Positions 15,604 through 23,237 of a stretch of 51,049 bases of DNA are shown here, one piece after another. The stretch's first letter is position 1, and each line of letters opens with the position of its first letter. The stretch lies in NCBI RefSeq assembly GCF_018780185.1, contig NZ_JADMJX010000109.1, forward strand, positions 1 to 51,049, read 5' to 3'. The DNA comes from Rhizobacter sp. (GTDB lineage: Bacteria > Pseudomonadota > Gammaproteobacteria > Burkholderiales > Burkholderiaceae_C). The notes beneath the pieces were generated by a model. It saw only the letters and a program-made list of their open reading frames with translations. It made no database searches and had not been told where the DNA came from. The position numbers were made by a program, and so were the translations under genes.

Positions 15604-16943
15604 GCCGCGACATGGACGAAGTTGACGTGTTGCTCATCGGGGCGGGGCCCTCGAACATCGCGCTGGCGGTGGCCATGGAAGAGCTCGGCCGCCCGCCGGG
15701 CGCGGGCAAGGTCGTGATGCTGGAGGCCGGGGCGTGCATCTCGTGGCACCCCGGGATGCTCTTCCCGCAAGCCCAATCCCAGGTGTCTTTCCTGAAGGAC
15801 CTGGCCACCCTGCGCAACCCGACCAGCGCCTTCACCTTCCTGAACTTCCTGCACAAGACGGGTCGACTCGACGACTTCGTCAACCTGCAGACCTTCTTCC
15901 CGTACCGCCGCGAGATCTCCGCCTACCTGCGCTGGTGCGTCGAGCAGTTGCAGGCTGTCGAGGTGCGGTATTCGTCGGTCGTGAGCGCGATCGAGCCGTT
16001 GGTCGATGACCGCGGCCGGGTGCAGCGCTGGCGGGCCGTGTGCCTCGACGGGCGAGAGGTCATGGCGCGCCGCGTCGTCTACGGGGCAGGCCGGCAGGCC
16101 CACGTGCCCGAACCGTTTTGCGGCCTGGGCAGCTCGCGGGTGCTGCACGCATCGAAGTTTCTCGAGCAGCTGGGCCGGCTCGAGGCCGAGCAGGTCCGGT
16201 CGATCGCCGTCGTGGGCGGCGCACAGAGCAGCGCCGAGGTCTACGAGGAGTGCATCCGCCGCTTTCCGGCGGCGCGAGTGCAGCTCCTGATGCGATCGGT
16301 CGGGCTGGTGCCCTATGGCGGGAGCAAGTTCACCAACGCGCTCTACAGCAACGACTTCGTCGACTCGTTCTACGACGCCCCTGAGGAAACGCGCAGCCAG
16401 GTGCTGGCCGCCATGCGCGACTCGAACTACGCGGGCGCCACACCGTCGACGCTGGAGTCGCTGTTCCGGTTCCACTACCTGCAGCGCATGGACGGCCAGG
16501 ACCGCGCACAGATCCACACCCAGTGCAGCATCCAGCTGGCGCAAGTGCATGGCGACCGCATCGCGATGCAATGGACGAGTGGTCACGACGGCGAGCCGTG
16601 CACCGACAGCTTCGACCTGGTGGTGCTTGGCACCGGCTACAAGAACGAACTGCCCGCACTGCTGGGCACCGCCCTGCTGTCGCTGGGCATCGACGAACTC
16701 GGCGTGACCCGCAACTACCGCGCCAGTGTGCCCTGTGCCCCCGGCACGTCGCTGCACGTGCTGGGCGTCAACGAGGCCACCCACGGCATCTCCGACACGC
16801 TGCTGAGCGTGGTCGGCTTTCGCGCCAAGCGGGTGCTCGACGACATGCGCGCCGAATCCCGGCCGCCAGCCCGTCTGGCCGCCGCTGCCATGCCCAACCC
16901 GACCCCGGTCCACAGCGCTGCCCCGGCGGCCGTGACCACCTGA
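15600..16943 (+). CDS. Lysine/ornithine N-monooxygenase (second copy)
   Basis: 447 aa, same family as the gene at 7713 but clearly diverged. FAD motif LIGAGPSNIALA (about 12-23), QVSFLKDLATLRNPTSAFTF, NADPH motif VVGGAQSSAE (about 203-212) and GVNEATHGISDTLLS near the end. The last 25 residues are Ala/Pro rich and outside the fold. It starts within the stop of the MetRS-like gene, so this copy is the one coupled to N-N bond formation and the better candidate for the N6-hydroxylysine supplier. The other copy may act on a second amine. Confidence 0.93.
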   Translation: MSRDMDEVDVLLIGAGPSNIALAVAMEELGRPPGAGKVVMLEAGACISWHPGMLFPQAQSQVSFLKDLATLRNPTSAFTFLNFLHKTGRLDDFVNLQTFFPYRREISAYLRWCVEQLQAVEVRYSSVVSAIEPLVDDRGRVQRWRAVCLDGREVMARRVVYGAGRQAHVPEPFCGLGSSRVLHASKFLEQLGRLEAEQVRSIAVVGGAQSSAEVYEECIRRFPAARVQLLMRSVGLVPYGGSKFTNALYSNDFVDSFYDAPEETRSQVLAAMRDSNYAGATPSTLESLFRFHYLQRMDGQDRAQIHTQCSIQLAQVHGDRIAMQWTSGHDGEPCTDSFDLVVLGTGYKNELPALLGTALLSLGIDELGVTRNYRASVPCAPGTSLHVLGVNEATHGISDTLLSVVGFRAKRVLDDMRAESRPPARLAAAAMPNPTPVHSAAPAAVTT

Positions 16944-16989
16944 ACCGCTTTCTTCAACCACTCCTGTCAATCCGAAAGGAACCCGACCC

Positions 16990-17577
16990 ATGAACAAACT
17001 CCTTCACCTCGTTGCCGCCCTCGCGCTCGCCACCTGCGTCAGCAGCCCGTCGGCTGCACAGCCGGACAGCCGGGCCACCGCAGGCAACTGCCTGACCGCC
17101 AATTCCGGACCCGAGCACGACGGCACGCGCGACTACGACTTCATCTCAGGGCGCAGCTGGACGATCAAGGGCCGCAAACGTGTCGGACGTTTCGTCGGGT
17201 CGACCAAGTGGGAAGAGATGGAAGGGTTCGAGAACTCGCGCCGTGTCGGTGACATGGGCATGATCGAAGAGATCGTCTTCCCGAAGTGGCGCCCCAACTA
17301 CAAGCTGGTCATCTTGCGCCTCTACGACCCGCTGACGCGCCGCTGGTCGATCTACGATGCGCACGACCCGAAGTCCATCTCGCCCCCCTTGCATGGCCGG
17401 TTCCACCAAGGACTGGGCGTCTTCGTCGGCGACGACGAGATCGACAACAAGCCGGTGAAGGTACGCTACACCTGGACTTGCGATTGGGTGCACCCGCGCT
17501 TTCAGCAAGAGTTCTCCAACGACGGCGGCAAGACCTGGGAGATCGACTGGCTGATGGAATTCACCGAGGTCAAATGA
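16990..17577 (+). CDS. Secreted DUF1579-like protein
   Basis: 195 aa with an N-terminal signal peptide (about 1-23, cleavage near SAAQ), so periplasmic. The body reads DYDFISGRSW ... RLYDPLTRRWSIYDAHD ... QEFSNDGGKTWEIDWLMEF, a DUF1579-like, probably lipocalin-type barrel. It is a paralogue of the leaderless protein at 18953, with the same WSI, GRFHQGLGVF, KPVKVRYTW and GKTWE landmarks. A good RBS (AAAGGA) precedes the start. Function unknown; a small-molecule binding or resistance role for the cluster product is a guess. Confidence 0.7.
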   Translation: MNKLLHLVAALALATCVSSPSAAQPDSRATAGNCLTANSGPEHDGTRDYDFISGRSWTIKGRKRVGRFVGSTKWEEMEGFENSRRVGDMGMIEEIVFPKWRPNYKLVILRLYDPLTRRWSIYDAHDPKSISPPLHGRFHQGLGVFVGDDEIDNKPVKVRYTWTCDWVHPRFQQEFSNDGGKTWEIDWLMEFTEVK

Positions 17578-17581
17578 AGTG

Positions 17582-18913
17582 ATGCAACCCACCCTACCCG
17601 CTGCTGCGGCGCTCATCGGCTGCCTGCTCGCGCTGACCTCACCCTCTGCCCATGCGGCCGAGCCACCCCCTGAGCCCGCGCCACGCCCGGCCATCCCCGG
17701 GCGGCTCGACCTGCTGCTCAGAACCTACGTCGAAGACCTGCGCATCGTCAACGGCGCGCGCCGGCACGGCGCCGTCCAGAGCGGCCGGCTGGTTTTCCAG
17801 TCCGACTACCTGGAGGCGACGCCCGGTGGCCCCGGCATCGGCTTCGACGCCGGCCTGTATGGTGCGCTGCGGCTCGACGGCGACAGCGACTCGCGCAACA
17901 TGGTTCACTACCGTGAAGACGGCAGCGGCCTGCACGACACCACCTGGGGCTACCTCGGTGAATACGCGCTCAAGGCCAAGGCGGGCGCCACCACGCTGAA
18001 GTACGGGCTGCAGATGGTCAACAACCCCTACCTGCAACCGTATGACATCCGCGCGCTGCCGCCCACCTTTCGCGGGCTGTCGCTTGTCTCCGGTGACCTG
18101 AAGGGCGTCACCCTCGCAGCCGGCAGCTTCGACGGCGTGATCCCGCGCGGCGACGACCGGCTGCGGGGGCTCTCCACCGCCTATGCCGGCCTGCCCTTCG
18201 ATCGCATCAGCTACGCGGGCGCCGCGGTGCAGCTCGAGACCTCATCGTTTGCGCTCTACGGCAGCCAGTACCGCGACCTGTGGAACCAGTACTACGTGTC
18301 GGCCAGCAAGAAGCTGCAGTTCGAAAACGACCTGAGCTTCACCGCCCAGTTCGACAGCTACCTTACCCGCGCATCGGGCGCGGCGCGTGCAGGTGCCGTG
18401 CACAACAACGCGTTCGCGGCCTCGCTGAAGGCCCAGAAGGGCGCCTCGTCGCTGCTGCTCGGCTACCAGGTGATCGACGGCGACGAGTTCATGGACTACA
18501 CCCAAGAGACCGCCGGCATCTACCTGAGCAACGCCATGGGCGTGGACTACAACGCGCCCCACGAACGCTCGCTGCAGCTGCGCTACATGTTTGACGGCAA
18601 CCGCGCCGGCATCCCGGGCTGGACGGTGATGGCGTGGACGGTGCGCGGCTTCGGCGTGGACGGCTCGGCCTCAGCGGCCGCCCACCCCGACCCGAGCGAC
18701 CCCTTGCACTCCCTGTATTGGAAGAACGGCGAATACGTGCGCGGCGGCCACCGCGAGTGGGCCGTGAAAACCGCCTACGTGGTTCAAGACGGTTCGTTCA
18801 AGGGCGCCAAGATCGCCTTCTATGTCTACCGCACCCGCGTCGACACGCAGTACCCCAGCAAATCATTCGATGACGTGCAATTGATGATCAACTACCCGAT
18901 TCGCGTGTTCTGA
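17582..18913 (+). CDS. OprD-family outer-membrane porin
   Basis: 443 aa with a signal peptide (cleavage near AHAAE, about residue 26). The alternation of aromatic and small residues, the ending INYPIRVF with C-terminal Phe, and segments such as WGYLGEYALKAKAGATTLKYGLQ fit an 18-strand OprD/OprE porin. OprD proteins pass amino acids and small acids. Start ATG 17582 follows the previous stop by 4 bp. In this cluster it may release or take up the product. No TonB-dependent receptor is present, which speaks against a siderophore. Confidence 0.85.
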   Translation: MQPTLPAAAALIGCLLALTSPSAHAAEPPPEPAPRPAIPGRLDLLLRTYVEDLRIVNGARRHGAVQSGRLVFQSDYLEATPGGPGIGFDAGLYGALRLDGDSDSRNMVHYREDGSGLHDTTWGYLGEYALKAKAGATTLKYGLQMVNNPYLQPYDIRALPPTFRGLSLVSGDLKGVTLAAGSFDGVIPRGDDRLRGLSTAYAGLPFDRISYAGAAVQLETSSFALYGSQYRDLWNQYYVSASKKLQFENDLSFTAQFDSYLTRASGAARAGAVHNNAFAASLKAQKGASSLLLGYQVIDGDEFMDYTQETAGIYLSNAMGVDYNAPHERSLQLRYMFDGNRAGIPGWTVMAWTVRGFGVDGSASAAAHPDPSDPLHSLYWKNGEYVRGGHREWAVKTAYVVQDGSFKGAKIAFYVYRTRVDTQYPSKSFDDVQLMINYPIRVF

Positions 18914-18952
18914 CCCCAGCGTGTTTCGCACAACCCCTCAGAAAGAAAACCA

Positions 18953-19423
18953 ATGACTGCAGCTTCCGATTTCGACTTCTTCATCGGCGATTGGCGCGTG
19001 GAACACCGCCGCCTGAAAGAGCGCCTGGTCGGGTGCACCGATTGGGACACGTTCGCCGGCACCACCTCCACCCGCAAGATCCTGGGCGGCATGGGCAACT
19101 GCGACGACAACCACCTCGAACTCCCGGGCGACCCGTATTGCGCGTTGACGGTGCGCACCTTCGACCCCGCCAGCCGCAAGTGGTCGATCTGGTGGCTCGA
19201 CGGCCGCCAGCCGGGAACGCTCGACGTGCCCATGCGCGGCGAGTTCATCGACGGCGTGGGCACCTTCTTCGCCAAAGACACCTACCAGGGCAAGCCCATC
19301 GTGGTGCGCTTCCTGTGGCAAGTGAAAGCCGACGGCACCCCGCGTTGGGAACAGGCCTTCTCGCCCGATGACGGCAAGACCTGGGAAACCAACTGGACCA
19401 TGGAGTTCAAGAAGGCCACCTGA
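18953..19423 (+). CDS. Cytosolic DUF1579-like protein
   Basis: 156 aa without signal peptide, paralogue of the secreted protein at 16990. Landmarks FDFFIGDWRVEHRRLKERL, RTFDPASRKWSIWWLDG, MRGEFIDGVGTFF, KPIVVRFLWQVK and FSPDDGKTWETNWTMEF line up with that gene. A pair of the same fold, one for each side of the membrane, flanks the porin. Last gene of the biosynthetic operon. Function unknown. Confidence 0.72.
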   Translation: MTAASDFDFFIGDWRVEHRRLKERLVGCTDWDTFAGTTSTRKILGGMGNCDDNHLELPGDPYCALTVRTFDPASRKWSIWWLDGRQPGTLDVPMRGEFIDGVGTFFAKDTYQGKPIVVRFLWQVKADGTPRWEQAFSPDDGKTWETNWTMEFKKAT

Positions 19424-19429
19424 ACCGGC

Positions 19430-19846
19430 TCATCGTGGCGCGGCGGGCGGCTCGGCAATCGCCTTCAGCTGCGCGCGCAAGGCCTTGCGGCCCGCCACGT
19501 TGGTGGCCCGCCAGGCCGCCAGCGCCAGATCGAGAAACGCCGATTCGGCTGGTGTGGGCGCGGTGTCGGCCCGCAGCTCGTCAAGCCAGCCGGCGGGCTT
19601 GGCGCACAGCGCCTCGATCTGCCGCGCGAGCTTGTCGCCGATCGGCCGTGACGACTTGATCTGGCTCCACATGCTGGGCGAGATCTGCAGCGTGGCGGCA
19701 AACGCCTGCTCCAGCCCCTTGGGCGCCACGCCCGAGGCGAGCGCCTTTTCGGCATACGCCTGAAACAAGGCCAGCGCGTTCAATCTTCGGTTGAGTGTGA
19801 TGTTGGGCACGTGGTGTGTGCAGTCTGGAACGAGTTCAAACGGCAT
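19430..19846 (-). CDS. Small phage-repressor-like HTH protein
   Basis: 138 aa from ATG 19846; the frame extends upstream but crosses the divergent promoter. The middle (about 30-85) reads as a Cro/CI-type helix-turn-helix: GVAPKGLEQAFAATLQISPSMWSQIKSSR ... IGDKLARQIE. The C-terminal third is alanine-rich helical (LDLALAAWRATN...). The start lies 13 bp from the -35 of a strong rightward promoter whose spacer holds a perfect dyad. Inferred: it represses that promoter and perhaps itself. Convergent with the last cluster gene, 6 bp apart. Confidence 0.75.
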   Translation of the reverse strand: MPFELVPDCTHHVPNITLNRRLNALALFQAYAEKALASGVAPKGLEQAFAATLQISPSMWSQIKSSRPIGDKLARQIEALCAKPAGWLDELRADTAPTPAESAFLDLALAAWRATNVAGRKALRAQLKAIAEPPAAPR

Positions 19847-19858
19847 TGTCGCAGGGGG

Positions 19859-19887
19859 TTGACGATGTCGTAAAGACTCTTTACAGT
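19859..19887 (+). promoter_or_regulatory. Strong sigma-70 promoter with operator dyad (module copy 1)
   Basis: TTGACG (19859-19864), a 17-bp spacer and TACAGT (19882-19887). The spacer and -10 are occupied by GTAAAGACTCTTTAC (19870-19884), a perfect dyad with 6-bp arms. The same promoter and dyad recur at 23238. Bound repressor would block polymerase directly. The divergent HTH gene next door is the obvious candidate regulator. Confidence 0.8.
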
Positions 19888-19937
19888 CCGCGTCCTCTGC
19901 TCTTCTGAGCACCACCGATTCAACCAAGAGATTCATC

Positions 19938-20042
19938 GTGAACACCACGCCCATCACCCCCGGTTGCCGCCCTCTCCAGGGGCTGGTTGCGTTCGTGGGT
20001 GAGGCGCAAGACCCGATGCACCCGGGAGAGGGCGGCGCCTAG
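19938..20042 (+). CDS. Leader mini-ORF 1 (34 aa)
   Basis: GTG start in the context TTCATCGTGAA, encoding 34 residues that include GLVAFV and end DPMHPGEGGA. A longer ORF in the second module copy (23315) begins in the same TTCATCGTGAA context and shares GLVAFV and MHPGEG. Only these parts are kept while the middle differs, which suggests selection on the peptide or on the RNA. It ends 29 bp before an intrinsic terminator. Translation is not proven. Confidence 0.4.
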   Translation: MNTTPITPGCRPLQGLVAFVGEAQDPMHPGEGGA

Positions 20043-20071
20043 ACGCGCACCCTCCACGCTCTGTTCGCAGA

Positions 20072-20112
20072 GGCCCGGCTCCTGACAAGGACCCGGGCCT
20101 TCTTCATTTTTC
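20072..20112 (+). terminator. Intrinsic terminator, module copy 1
   Basis: Stem GGCCCGG / CCGGGCC (20072-20078, 20093-20099) with an inner TCCT-GACA-AGGA extension, followed by TTCTTCATTTTT. It closes the short transcript from the promoter at 19859. Its twin at 23549 has nearly the same loop. Confidence 0.85.
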
Positions 20113-20120
20113 AGCTGATT

Positions 20121-20259
20121 CACTTCGGCTGTGTCTTTTCACTCCGGGCTGCGCGACATGGTGTTGGCGGCCCGGGATGTGCGCGACTCCAAGGCCAGGG
20201 TCACGTGCAGCGAGACACCACCTCCGACGGGAGGCTCGCGTTTGGGCACAGCCGAAGTG
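20121..20259. repeat. 139-bp element with 13-bp inverted ends, copy 1
   Basis: Begins CACTTCGGCTGTG (20121-20133) and ends with its exact reverse complement CACAGCCGAAGTG (20247-20259). An inner GACTC...GGGTC stem is near the centre. A second copy at 23795-23934 is highly similar, and its inner stem is kept by paired changes (GACTC/GAGTC). It has no coding capacity. It could be a structured RNA or a small non-autonomous mobile element. Confidence 0.7.
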
Positions 20260-20268
20260 AAAAACAGA

Positions 20269-20349
20269 AGCCCCCGTGGAGCTCACGCTTCAGGGGCGGA
20301 AATCGACCGCAACGATTGGGCGGTGCCGGAACCCGTGACCGGATGGAAT
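20269..20349. repeat. About 80-bp repeat upstream of tRNA, copy 1
   Basis: Segment containing GGAAATCGACCGCAACGA and GGAACCCGTGACCGGATGG, ending a few bases before tRNA-Cys. A closely similar segment (24152-24234) lies immediately before tRNA-Asp. It is part of the duplicated tRNA module; role unknown. Confidence 0.6.
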
Positions 20350-20353
20350 CTTT

Positions 20354-20439
20354 CTCGACGTAGCCAAGTGGTCGAAGGCATCTGATTGCAAATCAGACGG
20401 CGCAAGCCCGCATCCGTTCGAACCGGATCGTCGAGTCCA
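20354..20439 (+). tRNA. Class II tRNA-Cys(GCA), copy 1
   Basis: Acceptor CTCGACG/CGTCGAG (20354-20360, 20429-20435), discriminator T, encoded CCA 20437-20439. The anticodon loop TTGCAAA gives GCA at 20388-20390. T arm ATCCG-TTCGAAC-CGGAT. The variable region is 14 nt and folds as GGC-GCAA-GCC, so the body is class II (serine-like D arm), whereas ordinary tRNA-Cys has a short variable loop. U73 and GCA are the main CysRS identity elements, so cysteine charging is plausible. Near-identical copy at 24404. Confidence 0.8.
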
Positions 20440-20537
20440 TGAGCTGGCTCGGTCTCGGCCTGAACTGACGTGCAGTGTTGGGTACGATCCTGCGCGATTG
20501 GCGGCGCAGCCCGCGCCGCACCCACCCTGCCGCACAC

Positions 20538-21761
20538 ATGCCTGCCCTCTTCGTACTCGCTTGCCTGCTTGCACTGAACATCTGGATGACCCGGCGAATT
20601 CTTCTGGCCGGCGAACAGCTGGAGAAGAAGGGGCTCTACATCACCATGGTCTGGATCGCCCCCTTCATTGGCGCGCTGATGGTGCACGGCCAGGTGCGCC
20701 CTTACGAACAGCAAGATGAGCCGGTTGCCCCGGCGACCGACACACTCGCCGAGCCACCGCCGCAAGAGTTGTCGGCACCGGGTGTGGCGCCACTGGTTCT
20801 GGCCTCACACATGGAGTCGGCCAATGGCTTCCCCTTGATGGACTGGGCCGCCGTGGAAGACTGGCTCGCGGCCATCGAAGACCCCGCCGCCCGCCAGCAG
20901 GCCCGGCAGCTCAGTGTGCGCGCCTGGCTCTTGCATATGCGCGAGGTGCTCGGGCCGCACTTCTCGCTGCAGGAGTCAGACGACGCGTTCGTGCTGTCGT
21001 CATTGGAGGGCACCGTGGCAACGGCAACCGCCAACTACGTGAGCAAGGCGCGCAAGGGAGTGACCCGCGTACTGGGCAAGCTGGCGCAATTCCCGCTCGA
21101 TCAGAAAAGCATCGTCCTGGTGGTCGACGACGAAGATTGGTACTACCACTACGTCGGCGTCTACTATCCCGCCGAAGGGGAGTTCGCGTTCAGCGGCGGC
21201 ATGTTCATCAACGCTGGCTGCCCGCACTTTGTCGTGAGGCGTGCCGACCTGACCGCGATCGAGCCGGTGATTGCCCATGAGTTGACGCACAGCGCCGTGC
21301 ATCACCTGCAACTGCCGCTGTGGCTGGACGAAGGTCTCGCCGTCAACACCGAGCACAAGATCGCTGGGGCAACACGCGGGCTGCACACACCGCACCAGTT
21401 GCATGCCCAACATCGGCGCTTCTGGGGCGAGGCGGAGATCCAGCAATTCTGGTCGGGTGAATCTTTCTCACGACCGGACGAAGGAAATACGCTCTCCTAC
21501 GACCTCGCCCGGTTGATGGTGGAGCAGATGGCAAGGACATGGGGGCAGTTCGAAAACTTCGTACTGAACGCAACCCGTGCAGATGCTGGCGCCACGGCGG
21601 CCCAGACCCATCTCGGCGTGGACCTGGGTGCATACGTCTGTGCGCTGTTCGAGAAAGAGCCGTCGACAGCCTGGTCGCCACGCGACCGCACCCTAGAGCT
21701 GTCAGTTGGCGAAGGTTCGGCTCAGAGCCTGGGGCCTCGCGGCAGACCAGCCTCGTCGTAG
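20538..21761 (+). CDS. Membrane-anchored HExxH metallopeptidase-like protein
   Basis: 407 aa from ATG 20538 (an in-frame GTG at 20475 is possible). Two hydrophobic segments near the N-terminus (about 1-17 and 32-50) anchor it in the inner membrane. A zinc-peptidase motif HELTHS has His247, Glu248 and His251, and WLDEGLA supplies Glu265, the gluzincin pattern seen in MA-clan peptidases. No close family recognised. Lies between the two tRNA module copies, with its 3' end overlapping the convergent DUF1161 gene by 40 bp. Confidence 0.75.
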   Translation: MPALFVLACLLALNIWMTRRILLAGEQLEKKGLYITMVWIAPFIGALMVHGQVRPYEQQDEPVAPATDTLAEPPPQELSAPGVAPLVLASHMESANGFPLMDWAAVEDWLAAIEDPAARQQARQLSVRAWLLHMREVLGPHFSLQESDDAFVLSSLEGTVATATANYVSKARKGVTRVLGKLAQFPLDQKSIVLVVDDEDWYYHYVGVYYPAEGEFAFSGGMFINAGCPHFVVRRADLTAIEPVIAHELTHSAVHHLQLPLWLDEGLAVNTEHKIAGATRGLHTPHQLHAQHRRFWGEAEIQQFWSGESFSRPDEGNTLSYDLARLMVEQMARTWGQFENFVLNATRADAGATAAQTHLGVDLGAYVCALFEKEPSTAWSPRDRTLELSVGEGSAQSLGPRGRPASS

Positions 21762-22423
21762 TCTCTGCGGCGCACGTACCAGAGCCAGCCCCAGATCAGC
21801 AGTGGCACCGAGACCAGTGGCGCCACCCATTGCCAGTGGCGTGCGAAGAAGCCGCTGCGTGGGGACGAAGGCGCTGTGTCGACCTGCGCTGGCGCAGGAG
21901 GCTCGGCAACGACCGGCGCGATCGAGCGTGGGGCCGGCGCCTCACTGACGCTCACCTTCTCGGGCTCTGGCTTCGGTGCCGGTGGCGCCGCAACGCTGGG
22001 CGACGACGCGGGCGTCGGGATTTGTTTGACCACTGGCGCTGGCGCGGGGGGCGGCGGTGGTGCCACTGGGGCTGGCGCCGGCTTGGGCGCCGGTGCAGGT
22101 GCGGGTGTCGACGCGCCGCCACCAAAAGGGACCGGCCGCGTGTCACCACCGCGCCGGAACAAGATCTTGTAGGCGTTGACCTCGCAGGTGCCGATCACCT
22201 TCGCACCCGGCGGTACGGGCGCATCGGCACGCACGGTCTCCAGCGTGAAGCCGCGGATGCTGGGGTCGATGCGCGCACCCAGGGTGTTCTTCAGCTGATC
22301 GCATGCCGGGGTTTGCGCCTGTGCGCCGCCCGCAAAAAGCAGGGATGCAACAGCCAGCGCATGACGCACCACGTCAGCGCTCGCCGATCGGCCGGTGTTG
22401 CTGGTTGAGAGAGTCGCGGACAT
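21722..22423 (-). CDS. DUF1161-domain protein with proline-rich linker and C-terminal TM
   Basis: 233 aa from ATG 22423. Signal peptide (about 1-37, ending AGGAQA), then a DUF1161 domain: CDQLKNTLGARIDPSIRGFTLETV ... KVIGTCEVNAYKILFRRGG (about 40-95). Next comes a long Pro/Ala-rich spacer (about 105-185) and a single transmembrane helix WQWVAPLVSVPLLIWGWLWYV before a charged tail. DUF1161 proteins are usually small periplasmic proteins of about 80 aa; the spacer and anchor are extra. Function unknown. Confidence 0.75.
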   Translation of the reverse strand: MSATLSTSNTGRSASADVVRHALAVASLLFAGGAQAQTPACDQLKNTLGARIDPSIRGFTLETVRADAPVPPGAKVIGTCEVNAYKILFRRGGDTRPVPFGGGASTPAPAPAPKPAPAPVAPPPPPAPAPVVKQIPTPASSPSVAAPPAPKPEPEKVSVSEAPAPRSIAPVVAEPPAPAQVDTAPSSPRSGFFARHWQWVAPLVSVPLLIWGWLWYVRRRDYDEAGLPRGPRL

Positions 22424-22477
22424 GCCCACCCGTGTACAAAAAGGCCACTGAGCCCACGTTCGCCGGCGCACACGCCG

Positions 22478-22687
22478 GTGACGGCTTCTTGGAAGCCCCG
22501 CAATCTACCACCCGAGGCACTCTCAAACCCCGAGGTCGACACCCCCGACCTTCGGGGTCCGTGGACCCGCGACGCGCGAGTGTGGTGGCGTCTGCTGCGG
22601 GATATCACCATCCCGAAACGAGAGGATGGCGACCTCGCTCCGCCTGACCAAACTCCCTTGTCGCCACCGCAGCGTCCCAGGACATGA
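22478..22687 (+). CDS. Doubtful small ORF, unknown
   Basis: 69 codons from a GTG, with a Trp/Arg/Asp-rich stretch RGPWTRDARVWWRLLRDIT that looks more protein-like than typical shadow frames. It ends 29 bp before the broken gene at 22717. A strong hairpin (CCCCGAGGTCG ... CGACCTTCGGGG, 22528-22557) lies inside it. No RBS or family. Otherwise I see nothing in the 293-bp gap at 22424-22716. Confidence 0.2.
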   Translation: MTASWKPRNLPPEALSNPEVDTPDLRGPWTRDARVWWRLLRDITIPKREDGDLAPPDQTPLSPPQRPRT

Positions 22688-22716
22688 CGTTGATCTCCGT
22701 TGGAAAGGGTGTATTC

Positions 22717-23168
22717 ATGGACAAGATCAAGGCCTATCTGGAACTCCTGGACCTGGCGGCAAAAAGTCGTCTTGGCCGTCCTGGCATTCCTGTTCTTTGG
22801 CATTCAGAAGGATCACCTCGATACCCAGCAGAAGCAAGTCGACCTGCAAAACGCGCAATTCAGCCTGCACTGGGAGAAGCGCAGCCTTCGTCTCCATCGG
22901 TAGCTTCGATGCAGCCGCGAAGTCGTTTCGCAATTTCAAGGTGCCGCCCAGCGCAACCACACCCGAGGACGGGATCGCCGCAGGCACAGTGGTGCAGGCA
23001 CGCTGGTGGGTTTACCTGCGCACGAACACGAGCAACACAACCGAGAACAGCAACCCCGTGCTCGGCCTGTTGGCCGAAAACGCCTGCGCCAAGGTGATTC
23101 AGTCGACGTCGGGCGTGCGCGGACAGACCTGGGCCCTGGTTGAACCAGTCGCCTGCTCTCAGCAATAA
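22717..23168 (+). pseudogene. Frameshifted small membrane protein gene
   Basis: Three frames join into one sensible protein: MDKIKAYLELLDLAAK, then VVLAVLAFLFFGIQKDHLDT...QFSLHWEK after one extra base in the A5 run near 22763, then AAFVSIGSFDAAAKSF...ENACAKVIQ...PVACSQQ after another extra base near 22879. The product (about 149 aa) would have one transmembrane helix and a periplasmic domain. Both changes are single-base insertions, so sequencing error is as possible as decay. No family recognised. Confidence 0.65.
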
Positions 23169-23237
23169 GTCGGCCGGAAAGGTGGCCACTGCTTGAGCGC
23201 TCCTTGCAACGGACTCGAACAACATCGTCGCAGGGGG

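Noticed and set aside
6428-16943. Siderophore cluster, suggested by two IucD/PvdA-like hydroxylases and an EntS-like exporter
   Set aside because: No NRPS, NIS synthetase, acyltransferase or TonB receptor is present, while cupin, MetRS-like and DAO-like genes point to hydrazine formation.
20121-20259. The 140-bp inverted-end element as another tRNA
   Set aside because: An inner 5-bp stem resembles an anticodon arm, but no 7-bp acceptor stem with TTC-type T loop and CCA can be drawn.
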